Shown here one piece after another: positions 41,801 through 50,300 of a stretch of 64,000 nucleotides of DNA (within the stretch, counting starts at the first letter, position 1; every line of letters begins with the position of its first letter). The stretch comes from Nematostella vectensis (lineage: Eukaryota; Cnidaria; Anthozoa; Actiniaria; Edwardsiidae). The notes under the pieces were generated by a model that saw nothing but the letters and a program-made list of their open reading frames with translations, had not been told where the DNA came from and did no database searches. The stretch covers positions 4,884,001 to 4,948,000 of the forward strand of contig NC_064034.1 of NCBI RefSeq assembly GCF_932526225.1. Reading direction: 5' to 3'. The position numbers were made by a program, and so were the translations under genes.

Positions 41801-43367
41801 GGCACGCCGTGACTTCTCCCCACAGCGGATCCACTTGCAAGACTCTGGATGTCACATTGAGTTATAGAAAGAGTAGTATTCAATGATAGTAAATATAATC
41901 TTAAGGGCCTATGGTACTATCTTTTGAGTCCGTTGCTAGGGAAATTTGTTTGTTTTATAAAAGCTTCTGTTTTTTGTTAAATCTCTTGGATCTTTCAACA
42001 TGAGTGTTTTAGACATAAATGACACAAGTGATGACATCATCTGACCCCTCCCGTGGTCACATGACCCAGAACAGAAAAAACATGCAGGAGAAGCTACTGT
42101 TCAAATCTAAAATACTTTTTTTCTGCAGAAATATTCTAACATCACTATTTTCTAAAACTTCACGCATCGGAAAACATATAAAAGTTGCATTTTCTTTTAC
42201 AAAATGTCGAAAGTTTATTTTAATCTCTTTGAAAAAAAGGAAAAAAGAAAATTAGAACTGGAGTTTCAAAGAAAATAAAAATAAAAAGAAGACTCAACCA
42301 GGGATTGAAACCGGAGCGCTTGCTTACGTGTCAAAGGTGCTAACCACTGGGTCAAGCTGGAAGGTGCATGGCGATTTTAGTCTATTTAACCAAATGTAGC
42401 GTTTTCCCCTTTCGTAGCAATGAGATAGTACCATAGGCCCTTTATCTCACAATAAGTGTGCTATTTTAGTCAAATTTTGATACGGGCTAGGAAGCAATGC
42501 TAAGTGTATCTGATAACTATTTTTATAGACTGAGAGGTTGGTGAGCCTGTGATCTGACACGGCAATGGTTGAAGGGATAGAGTAAAGACTGCTTTATTCT
42601 TACTGTGAATGTTTCACAGGTTACCAACTAAGTAAACATCTAATTACATATAGTTTTACACTGACAGCAAATAATGTACTATAGCCAGGTGGTAAAATAG
42701 TACACTGGCCCACTTTTTTCTTAGAGCAGAAAGAGCACAATATGAAACTGATTCAACTGAGAAAATGGAAACCAAAGTAAAAAAAAGGAAAATAATTACC
42801 ATGCTGATAGAAGTCGTTTTCAAATGCGTCCTTGTTTAGTGCGAATTCTGCCTCCTCAGTATAACTGTACAACTCTGAAGGACAAATTGTTAGGTTATAA
42901 TAATCAAAATATTTTATCAACGCATACTTATTACAAGGGGAGAAAGGCGCTTAGGTCCTCTTACTACTTTTACCGATACATTCGTAGATATTGGAGTTAG
43001 AAATGTCAAGACCTGGAATTATTCTCTCAGAAAATCTAAGTCTGACGCACGTTCGTGCGTTCGTCGCCTTTGGAAGTAATAACAGCTACACTGCAACATG
43101 TAAGGGATGTACGTATAACTGTATAAGTATAAAGTAGACATTTTTTTACCGGCGATCTCGGCAGACAGTTCGTCCGTATCATCGTACTCAAACTCTACAT
43201 CGGGAGATGTGTCTATCTGACCCTGGGAAGCAAAATTCACCATTTGTATTATAGGGAAACTTTGGAAGGGGAAAGTAGATAGTAAATACCTCGGATTCCC
43301 GGCGCTGGCGGCGTAGAATATCGCGCAGTTTAGGGATTCCGCGCTGCTTTCGATCACCGCCGTCCAT
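14860..43367 (-). CDS. STRIP1: Striatin-interacting protein (STRIP1/2, FAM40 family)
   Basis: STRIPAK core scaffold (PP2A/striatin/GCK-kinase complex); yeast relative Far11. 23 exons (5' to 3'): 43290-43367, 43150-43222, 42800-42874, 41713-41844, 41192-41235, 40999-41075, 40858-40926, 40454-40560, 39933-40045, 39026-39288, 38497-38562, 27130-27193, 25901-25972, 25719-25793, 19971-20068, 19505-19556, 19264-19338, 19001-19101, 18053-18119, 17187-17291, 15871-15954, 15380-15500, 14860-15128. All phases join; 2280 nt, 759 residues. Matches to the family run in order: [142 protein letters not shown], and near the end LEREVFS. These cover the N1221-type and DUF3402-type regions. About 80 residues shorter than human STRIP1, mainly in the N-terminus and acidic linker. 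A single gene represents the STRIP1/2 pair. Intron 11 (11.3 kb) holds snail in antisense; intron 14 holds the foldback element. Confidence 0.95.
16222..17148. repeat. 34-bp minisatellite
   Basis: About 27 copies of a 34-bp unit built of 'gcgtgtgattacacg' and 'gattcaaatatgccaaaga', with variant units ('gactgctcagattc', 'gattgtacgcattc'). It is in a STRIP intron, ending about 40 bp from exon 20. Confidence 0.95.
18124..18675. repeat. 27-bp minisatellite
   Basis: About 20 copies of a 27-bp unit 'gcgaacacatgagattactg'-type, alternating with a 'gattcctaaa' variant. A block of several units is itself repeated (18230-18330 resembles 18520-18625), so there is a higher-order repeat. It starts a few bases from the acceptor of STRIP exon 19. 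Confidence 0.95.
18676..18866. repeat. 17-bp minisatellite
   Basis: About 11 copies of 'tgacataacgacactaa', directly abutting the 27-bp array with no spacer. Confidence 0.95.
20251..20259. repeat. Left target-site duplication of the foldback element
   Basis: AATTTCGGA, repeated exactly at 25601-25609. Confidence 0.85.
20260..25600. mobile_element. Foldback-type DNA transposon, non-autonomous
   Basis: A 5341-bp element with long inverted arms beginning ACCATAGTGAAG and ending CTTCACTATGGT, flanked by an exact 9-bp duplication (AATTTCGGA). The outer arm (20260-20880 versus 24975-25600) is nearly identical when inverted. The inner arms (21630-23170 and 23515-24960) are arrays of a 117-120-bp subrepeat containing 'gcaggcaactcgacagta' and 'ttcacttttttggaattt'. 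About 550 bp of unrelated sequence (21045-21600) is present only in the left arm. The central loop is about 23170-23515. No transposase frame is visible. Architecture (subrepeat arms, 9-bp duplication) matches foldback/Mutator-superfamily elements, but superfamily is inferred. It sits in STRIP intron 14. Confidence 0.9.
26045..26560. repeat. 42-bp minisatellite
   Basis: About 12 copies of a 42-bp unit including 'gagacaacgtattacaatgc' and 'gcgctaccgtg'. Frames stay open because 42 is divisible by three. It begins about 70 bp upstream of the STRIP exon 13 acceptor. Confidence 0.95.
26621..26922. repeat. 51-bp minisatellite
   Basis: Six copies of a 51-bp unit; two subtypes ('gatgtactctcttgcattta' and 'gatgtgcactctagcattta') strictly alternate, so the true period is about 102 bp. 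Confidence 0.93.
27889..28238. repeat. Degenerate ~42-bp tandem repeat
   Basis: About eight diverged copies recognised by 'ggactcggaaccattcgg' and 'aatgaactcaatgctattt'. Older than the neighbouring arrays. In STRIP intron 11. Confidence 0.8.
28660..28950. repeat. 39-bp minisatellite
   Basis: About seven copies of a 39-bp unit with 'ggaagcccggtaagagcgcc' and 'taggactagacagaacaca'. In STRIP intron 11. Confidence 0.92.
28951..31219. other. Sequence upstream of the snail gene, no other gene
   Basis: No exon supported on either strand. It is both STRIP intron 11 and the upstream region of the plus-strand snail gene, so its regulatory elements may lie here. A TATA-like 'tattataag' occurs near 30934, some 285 bp before the snail start codon. 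Confidence 0.45.
31220..32282 (+). CDS. snail: Snail-family zinc-finger transcription factor
   Basis: Two exons: 31220-31304 and 31570-32282 (798 nt, 265 residues), with donor GTGAGT and a Gly codon split by the intron. It starts with the SNAG repressor motif MPRSFLVKK. After a low-similarity linker come five zinc fingers near residues 125-148, 158-178, 182-204, 210-232 and 238-261. The diagnostic Snail finger runs [47 protein letters not shown] and [12 protein letters not shown] are all intact. Snail proteins bind E-box DNA (CAGGTG type) and recruit SNAG-dependent corepressors. This gene acts in the nucleus, in cnidarians probably in gastrulation or neural patterning (family knowledge). It lies antisense inside STRIP intron 11. 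Snail/Slug rather than Scratch is favoured by the SNAG motif and finger sequences; which cnidarian paralogue is not decidable here. Confidence 0.96.
32905..32910 (+). promoter_or_regulatory. Candidate snail poly(A) signal
   Basis: AATAAA about 620 nt after the snail stop codon, followed by an A-rich run. Confidence 0.45.
32911..36684. other. STRIP intron 11, little recognisable
   Basis: No supported exon. It holds three diverged tandem copies of a ~70-bp unit at about 33890-34105 ('gcagagtctatctggtttca', 'ggcagtatatacgcctaa') and an A-run followed by (aat)n at 36518-36546. Confidence 0.5.
36693..36798. mobile_element. 106-bp hairpin MITE
   Basis: Arms 36693-36719 and 36771-36797 are inverted and pair over 27 nt with two mismatches (CATGCTCGAAG, then GCGTACTTTGC). 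The hairpin is flanked by an exact 8-bp direct repeat AGTGACCG at 36685-36692 and 36799-36806. An 8-bp duplication is typical of hAT elements, so this is best read as a tiny hAT-like MITE. Confidence 0.7.
37134..37540. repeat. Imperfect duplications
   Basis: 'ggttgattgacagttct' recurs at about 37132 and 37261 with similar following sequence, and 'gtagcgattcgcatgtt' / 'ctgtctcaggaattccaac' at about 37358 recur at 37472. Old local duplications inside STRIP intron 11. Confidence 0.65.
40704..40830. repeat. TA microsatellites flanking a short conserved-looking segment
   Basis: (TA)n runs at about 40705-40731 and 40809-40828 bracket a segment containing 'gcccactcatcaggggattt'. Possibly the tail of a retroelement; origin not established. 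In STRIP intron 7. Confidence 0.5.
41904..42441. mobile_element. 538-bp MITE with TTA duplication
   Basis: Ends are AGGGCCTATGGTACTATCT and its inverted copy (AGATAGTACCATAGGCCCT), flanked by TTA at 41901-41903 and 42442-42444. TIRs with a 3-bp TWA duplication fit the PIF/Harbinger superfamily (inference). No transposase. A tRNA-like segment lies near the right end. In STRIP intron 3. Confidence 0.8.
42295..42365 (-). other. tRNA-like segment inside the MITE
   Basis: On the minus strand, 'gacccagtggttagcacc' resembles an A box and 'ggtttcaatccc' a B box (GGTTCRANNCC). The cloverleaf is not complete, so this looks like a tRNA-derived remnant, not a functional tRNA. Confidence 0.4.
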
Positions 43368-43643
43368 TTTGTTTTGAGAATGAAGCGCTTTGTGACCTCG
43401 CCTTTCGCTTGGCAGAGGAGAAGGGCCTGGAAACCATACAAAGGTGTAGGAGTTTTATACACCTATTCCAAAAAAGTTTGACGATAAGAGAATGGAAAAA
43501 GGAACAAAGTTTGGCCAATAATAATGTTTCCGTGTATTTAAAATTCGTTCATTCATTACAAGGACCTCGCCACAACTTAATTTAGCCTCACTCAATGTCA
43601 TTAACTGATACAAGACTTATTTTCCCTAACCAGGGGTGTTTAA

Positions 43644-43776
43644 AAGCACACTAGCATACACACATTGGCACCAGTCGGGCCAAAACGGGACGCTAGCACA
43701 GTCCATTACCCGTGCAGTTCGGCAACCATGGACAGCTGTTTCGTCCTTATTAGGACTCGTGTATGGTAGTGTGCTT
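43644..43776. mobile_element. 133-bp MITE flanked by TTAA
   Basis: AAGCACACTAGCATACAC at the left and its near-perfect inverse at the right, each bordered by TTAA (43640-43643, 43777-43780). TTAA duplication suggests a piggyBac-type MITE. It lies 277 bp upstream of the STRIP start codon. Confidence 0.7.
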
Positions 43777-44057
43777 TTAAAGTCCACAGGGGTGTTTGGC
43801 AATCAGATAGACAAAGGAAATTGTTATAGTACCAAAAGAGCTGCTTATCACCTATAATGATGATCTTTAAATAAGATATAAAGCATAGGGAAGGTGGATT
43901 GCAGAATGCTCAAATTTGCGCCGCGAGTAAAATCACATGACACTGTAAATGGCGATTAAGAGCTTTTTACAAGTTACACAAATAAAGCTTAAAAATAAAC
44001 AAAGACATTTATTTGGTGGACGAATTCGTGATTCTTGTTTCAGGGATTTCTTGATTC

Positions 44058-44998
44058 AGGGAAAAGTGCACGAGTTTGTGACTCCTTTCAGGGAGCTGTG
44101 CTTGAGTTTGTGACTCCTTTCAGGGAACTGTGCTTGAGTTTGTGAGTCGTTTCAAGGGGACTATGCGCGAGTGAGTATTCGTTTCAGGGGACTATGCGCA
44201 AGTGTGGGACTCGTTTCAGGGGACTATGCGCAAGTGTGGGACTCGTTTCAGGGGACTATGCGCAAGTGTGGGACTCGTTTCAGGGGACTATGCGCAAGTG
44301 TGGGACTCGTTTCAGGGGACTATGCGCAAGTGTGGGACTCGTTTCAGGGGACTATGCGCAAGTGTGGGACTCGTTTCAGGGGACTATGCGCGAGTTAGTG
44401 ACTCGTTTCAAGGGGACTATGCGCGAGTTAGTGACTCGTTTCAAGGGGACTATGCGCGAGTTAGTGACTCGTTTCAAGGGGACTATGCGCGAGTGAGTGA
44501 CTCGGTTCAGGGGACTATGCGCGATTTAGTGACTACTTTCAAGGGGACTATGCGCGAGTTAGTGACTCGTTTCAAGGGGACTATGCGCGAGTGAGTGACT
44601 CGTTTCAAGGGGACTATGCGCGAGTGAGTGACTCGTTTCAAGGGGACTATGCGCGAGTGAGTGACTCGTTTCAAGGGGACTATGCGCGAGTGAGTGACTC
44701 GTTTCAAGGGGACTATGCGCGAGTTTGTGACTCGTTTCAAGGGGACTATGCGCGAGTGAGTGACTCGTTTCAAGGGGACTATGCGCGAGTTTGTGACTCG
44801 TTTCAAGGGGACTATGCGCGAGTGAGTGACTCGTTTCAAGGGGACTATGTGCGAGTTAGTGACTCCTTTCAATCCTTTCAAGGGGACTATGCGCGAGTGA
44901 GTGAGTTGTTTAAGGGGACTATGCGCGAGTTAGTGAGTTGTTTAAGTGGACTTTGCGTGAGTTTGTTACTCGTTTCAGGAGACTGTGCGCGAGTTTTT
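44058..44998. repeat. 32/33-bp minisatellite upstream of STRIP
   Basis: About 28 copies of 'ggggactatgcgcgagtgag' plus 'tgactcgtttcaa'. The left third uses a 32-bp variant ('gcgcaagtgtgggactcg'), the right two thirds a 33-bp variant that keeps frames open (11-residue periodicity). Not a gene: frames read through equally on both strands. Confidence 0.95.
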
Positions 44999-45827
44999 TA
45001 CCTGTGTTAGGGATTCGTGCAAAAGGGAGGGGAATCAAATAAGGGGATAGCCACTTATTGAGACTTTTACCCATTCTTTTAACCATTTTTAATACAAATT
45101 TGCTGCAGCCTATTCCAATAATGCTTTGAGATCATCTCACGATTTCTTGTGAGCTTCATGCACATTACAGCACATCCAAAACCACGTCTGATTCATTTTC
45201 TACCATACCAAATATACGAAATCTTTAGCCTAGGCACCAGAACCTAGAAGTTATATAAGCAGTTTCAGGGGACTAAAAAAACCTTAATAAACACTTAGAG
45301 GCCGTAGACGGTCGCTCGCGATACAGGCCATGGACTCTTATCCTATGACGTTCTCTGAGTTTTTTCTCCGTGAGTTATTTTTCGCATATTTGGACCCCCC
45401 CCCCCCCTCTTTAATGAGGCATGTGTCTAAAGCAAACGTTTGAAAAAAAAAGGTTGTTTCGTTCTTTTCGGGTCCTGGCTAAACTAGGAGACATATAGCG
45501 TGCGAGTTTACCCACCGCGAAAATTATTGTAGCGCGCGCCAAATCTTGTAGCGACAAAGAAATGTTTCTCATATCCGTCATGTTTTTGGCGAAACAAGGA
45601 AACATTTAGGGGACATGTTTAGTTTTGGCAGGCCTTTACGTAAAGGATAACCGTGATTCATGTGCTGGATGTAGTCGTTATTTCTCATTTGCCTTGGTCG
45701 GCTTCTGAGTTTTTTTTATACCTCGATCTCGTTGTTGAGACGTTGCTGTTGCCTCATTATGACGTCCTCAAATTCTTTACAGGCGTTTAGATGTCTTGCG
45801 CTCGCTATCGTATTCTTTTAGCTCCAT

Positions 45828-46368
45828 TTAAGACTGCGAACATCGTTCTGTATAAGAAGGTTAAAATAATTCAGTAAAATAAAGATGGGGTTTGAACAAT
45901 AACAAGTGTGGATTGAACAGAAATTACCTCCATGGTCTTTATTTGTCGACATAAGTTTGTTAAGCACTTCGCGTGGCCGGATGACGATTTCCTCTTTTTC
46001 AAATGAGGTCTTAAACCATATGCTTACCCTGTAACGACGGGCTGTCTTAGGGTTCGTGCATTTTCGGGACTTGTCAACAACCGAGTAGATTTTCCTGTTC
46101 ACACTTCGAGCGATCACGTCAGAGCCGCGGGTGTTAACTGGTAGCCGAGGCATACTAGGGTTTTTTTCAAAGCATCTTGAACCCCAGTTGACGAGAACGC
46201 TCTTAGGTCCCACAGCGCTCTTCCGTTGATTTGAAGAATGTATGGGTCTAGGTTACAGCTTTCAGTTAGCGGGACAGACATGTGTATATTTCTAGGGTCG
46301 ATCGGGGTTTCTAAGAGCTCTGAAAAGAGCTCCCAGTCGACGAGCTGGGGTTGTGATGAAGACGGCAT
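45828..46368 (-). CDS. Unrecognised short gene with an apparent frameshift
   Basis: Not recognised. A frame opens at 46368 (MPSSSQPQLVDWELFSELLE…) and stays protein-like to about residue 65. A second frame takes over at a run of seven A near 46165-46175 and continues protein-like (…DVIARSVNRKIYSVVDKSRK… RVSIWFKTSFEKEEIVIRP…) to a donor at 45928. A final exon 45828-45847 gives a stop. The frames join if one base is missing from the A run, making about 153 residues; this could be a sequencing or assembly error or a real inactivating deletion. No signal peptide or membrane span. The gene is divergent from the 340-residue membrane-protein gene, with a CRE-like tandem array between them. Confidence 0.5.
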
Positions 46369-46897
46369 TGTATATGTGGTGACCAGAAAGGAATTCTAAC
46401 AACAAACAAGCAAGTGTATGTCGCTTTTATTTAAAAACAAAACAAAACAGAAAACAATAGAGGCGGTTGGGTATCAATTACGTTTCAATATTCAAATTCA
46501 AATGCACCAAACATCCATGAAAATTATCGTTTCTTTCTTGTTATCAACAAGAAAACACCAAACATCCATGAAAGGTATCTTTTCTTTCTTGTTATCAAAA
46601 AGAAATCAGAATTGTGACAAAACATGTGAATTATCTTCTCCCCACCAGGCTAATTAGGATTTTATAAAAAAAAAAAGGTGCTTACGTACGGTTCTTATAC
46701 GCGTGTTTTTGTTATCCTTCTAAAAAAACGCAGGTTTTACAAATCATTAAAAGGCATTGTAAGCGAAATTTCACAATGGTTCGCGGTCTGTTTCTGCCCG
46801 GTTTATTTGGTTGCGCACTAATTCGAGTCCGGCGCGCTATGCCTTGCCACGTGACATTCTGCGCGAAGCTTTGCAAGAGAAAAGTGTGTGCTAGTTT

Positions 46898-47238
46898 GTG
46901 ACGTCAGTAACCACCGCGCGTTATAGTGACGTCATAAAACCCCGCTTGTTAGTGACTTCAGTAACCACCGCGCGTGTTAGTGACGTCAGTAACCACCGCG
47001 CGTGTTAGCGACGTCAGTAACCAGCGCGCGTGTTACCGACGTCAGTAACCACCGCGCGTGTTAGCGACGTCAGTAACCACCGCGCGTGTTAGCGACGTCA
47101 GTAACCACCGCGCGTGTTAGTGACGTCAGTAACCACCGCGCGTGTTAGTGACGTCAGTAACCACCGCGCGTGTTAGTGACGTCAGAAACCACCGCGCGTG
47201 TTAGCGACGTCAGTAACCACCGCGCGTGTTAGTGACGT
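46898..47238. repeat. 30-bp tandem array of CRE-like sites
   Basis: About eleven copies of a 30-bp unit 'gtgacgtcagtaaccaccgc' + 'gcgtgttagt'. About six copies carry the exact palindrome TGACGTCA (consensus CRE, bound by CREB/ATF in animals) and about five carry CGACGTCA. It lies 530 bp upstream of one start codon and 63 bp upstream of the other, between two divergent genes, so it may act as a promoter element. That function is inferred from motif and position only. Confidence 0.8.
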
Positions 47239-47300
47239 ACGAGTCCTTTATGACGTAGATATCATTACGCGTTTTAGAATGGCCACAGGGACGCGAAAAG

Positions 47301-50300
47301 ATGGGAGGACGGAAGTTCTGGCGATTTTTTGTCGTTTGTCTACTGTGCGCTACATTTATCATAAGTGGTGAGTCCGATTGGTTTACGAAGGCTGTGGCGT
47401 GGGCTTGAGCTTTCAGAGAAAAGAAAAATCGCTGGATACTCGAGCATGAAAATGACCCCTCTCCGCGATACCCAATTTCTCCCATTGGATTAAAAAAAGG
47501 AAAAAAAACAGTCAATTTATCCAATAACCATGATAAAAATGAGAAAATGCTATACAGAAAAAAAAGAAACTATTAGGCTGTTGGCTGAGAATAGAACCTG
47601 ACCATACAAAAAAATAGACCATACATCCAGACGTGCGCTGAATCACCGTATGGCAGCTAAAGCTTTACGGCTAGGCTGGAGATTTCGGCCCCAACACCGC
47701 TATCTAACGAACTGTGTAACACAAAGGTACCGAGGCACCCGCGCATTAATAGGGAGGCAATAACCAGGTTCCTAGCCCTTAAGACCTTAGTCTTATACGG
47801 TTACGCCACACACAGCTCGCTGTGACGTAGGACGAAAAATATTGGGGTCCAGTCGGGCTCCTCTGGGTCTCTTGGGAGGCCACTCCGTCCAATAGCAGTA
47901 TTGCAATAAAGATGCACGTGCGTATGACTTCTTTTGTGTGCAACAACAAAGATCAAATTGAGTTACTTGTTATATACGTTGAATAAGTACCCTTGCACTA
48001 CAAAAGTCTATCGAACGCATTTTTGAGAGTTGAATTTTTGAGATTTGAATTTTTGGGAGTTGAATTTTTGGGAGTTAAATTTTTGGGAGTTGAATTTTTG
48101 GGAGTTGAATTTTTGAGAGTTGAATTTTTGAGAGTTGAATTTTTGAGAGTTAAATTTTTGAGAGTTAAATTTTTGAGAGTTGAATTTTTGGGAGTTAAAT
48201 TTTTGGGAGTTGAATTTTTGAGAGTTGATATCTTGGGAGTTGAATTTTTGGGAGTTGAATTTTTGGGAGTTGAATTTTTGGGAGTTGAATTTTTGAGAGT
48301 TGAATTTTTGAGAGTTGAATTTTTGAGAGTTGAATTTTTGAGAGTTGAATTTTTGAGAGTTGAATTTTTGGGAGTTGAATTTTTGAGAGTTGAATTTTTG
48401 AGAGTTAAATTTTTGAGAGTTAAATTTTTGAGAGTTGAATTTTTGGGAGTTGAATTTTTGGGAGTTGAATTTTTGAGAGTTGAATTCTTGGGAGTTGAAT
48501 TTTTGGGAGTTGAATTTTTGGGAGTTGAATTTTTGGGAGTTGAATTTTTAATTAAGAGTTGAATTTTTGTGAGTTGAATTTTTGAGAGTTGAATTTTTGA
48601 GAGTTGAATTTTTGAGAGTTGAATTTTTGAGAGTTAAATTTTTGAGAGTTAAATTTTTGAGAGTTGAATTTTTGGGAGTTGAATTTTTGGGAGTTGAATT
48701 TTTGAGAGTTGAATTCTTGGGAGTTGAATTTTTGGGAGTTGAATTTTTGGGAGTTGAATTTTTGGGAGTTGAATTTTTAATTAAGAGTTGAATTTTTGTG
48801 AGTTGAATTTTTGAGAGTTGAATTTTTGAGAATTGAATTTTTGGGAGTTCAATTTTTGGGAGTTGAATTTTTGAGAGTTGAATTTTTGGGAGTTGAATTT
48901 TTGGGAGTTGAATTTTTAGGAGTTGAATTTTTGAGAGGTGAATTTTTGAGAGTTAAATTTTTGGGAGTTGAATTTTTCTATCCTGTAATTATTCCGATTG
49001 AAACTTTTCCTGAGCAACTTGTATGGCGAAGAAAAGTCATCGTGGGCATCAGCACTTTACCATGAAGGAAGAATGATATGTAGTTCCGTCGTTGTAAAAT
49101 TGGGATTTGGGGTTAGAGTTTAAGAAGAGTTTAAATTGTATAAGGTACAGAAATTTAAGGCAAGTGTTTTTCGTCGGGAAGAGTGGGTGTAAGTTTATTT
49201 TCATGGCACCATTATACTCATAGCTGAGTACTACTACTATTAAGTGCTACTAGCTACTCTCCTCCTTAGGCTCCAAGGTTTAACCTGGGTTCTCATTAGG
49301 ATATGCCGCGGCTGGATTTTTTGGACGTCAAGCTATTGATGACAGTCGACCGACGTTAGAAGAGTCCAGACTGCATGAAGGGACGAAATACGGATATGGA
49401 CACCACAGCAACAGACTGCCTCGAAACATCCGTAAGACCCACCTTTAATAAGTACAGATAGATATCATCATGCTCATCAGAATTTTGAATTTGGAAAGTC
49501 ACGGCGGCTAGGAGGGCTGGAGAACGGGGTGAGAGTGAATGTCTGATAGCATTTGCAAGGAAATTCATGTTCGAAAGTTTAAAGGAGGACGCGGGCGAGA
49601 AGGGAGTGGCAGGTAGAGGGGGGGCTCCACTCCAGGAAGGGTATTTAAAACCTGTTTCTAATGTCCCATAGTCGATGAAGCCAAAGGTCACATGGACGAC
49701 ATTACAACAAAACTACAATGGCTAAAGGAGAATTTCCGCTATCTAGCAATGATCGTGGGCTCATGCCTATTCCTGATGTCTAGCTTTGCTATGTACCGGA
49801 AGTGCAGACGAGGCGACCAGGGGTAAGTTATGTGGAAATCAGTCGTCGTAAAGCTAAGTGCAAACTAGCGACATCAAACTTATGTAAAAACAAGATGCAC
49901 AAATATATAATATGCTTCGCTTGACGACTGATGAAATTAGTCTCCTGTTCAGCCGGCGCTTTTTGGGTCGACACCTGATATTAGCTCCTCCCTTATGAAT
50001 ATAAGCGCCTCGCTTAAGGGAGAAAACTGAATATAAGCACCTCGCTTAAGGGGGGAATATGAATATAAGCGCGTCGCTTAAGGGGGAAATATAATGGATA
50101 TAAGCGCCTCGCTTAAGGGGGGAAAAGTGAATATAAGCGCCTGGCTTAAGGGGGGAATATGAATATAAGCGCCTCGCTTAAGGGGAAAATATAAATATAA
50201 GCGCCTCGCTTAAGGGGGGAATATGAATATAAGCGCCTCGCTTAAGGGTTGAATATGAATATAAGCGCCTCGCTTAAGGGGGGGAATATGAATATAAGCG

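Noticed and set aside
44507-45010. Long frames of 11-residue repeats on both strands
   Set aside because: 33-bp minisatellite; frames open on both strands by periodicity alone.
47993-48562. 189-codon frame of VEFLR-type repeats
   Set aside because: A product of the 15-bp tandem repeat within an intron of another gene; no splice or start context.
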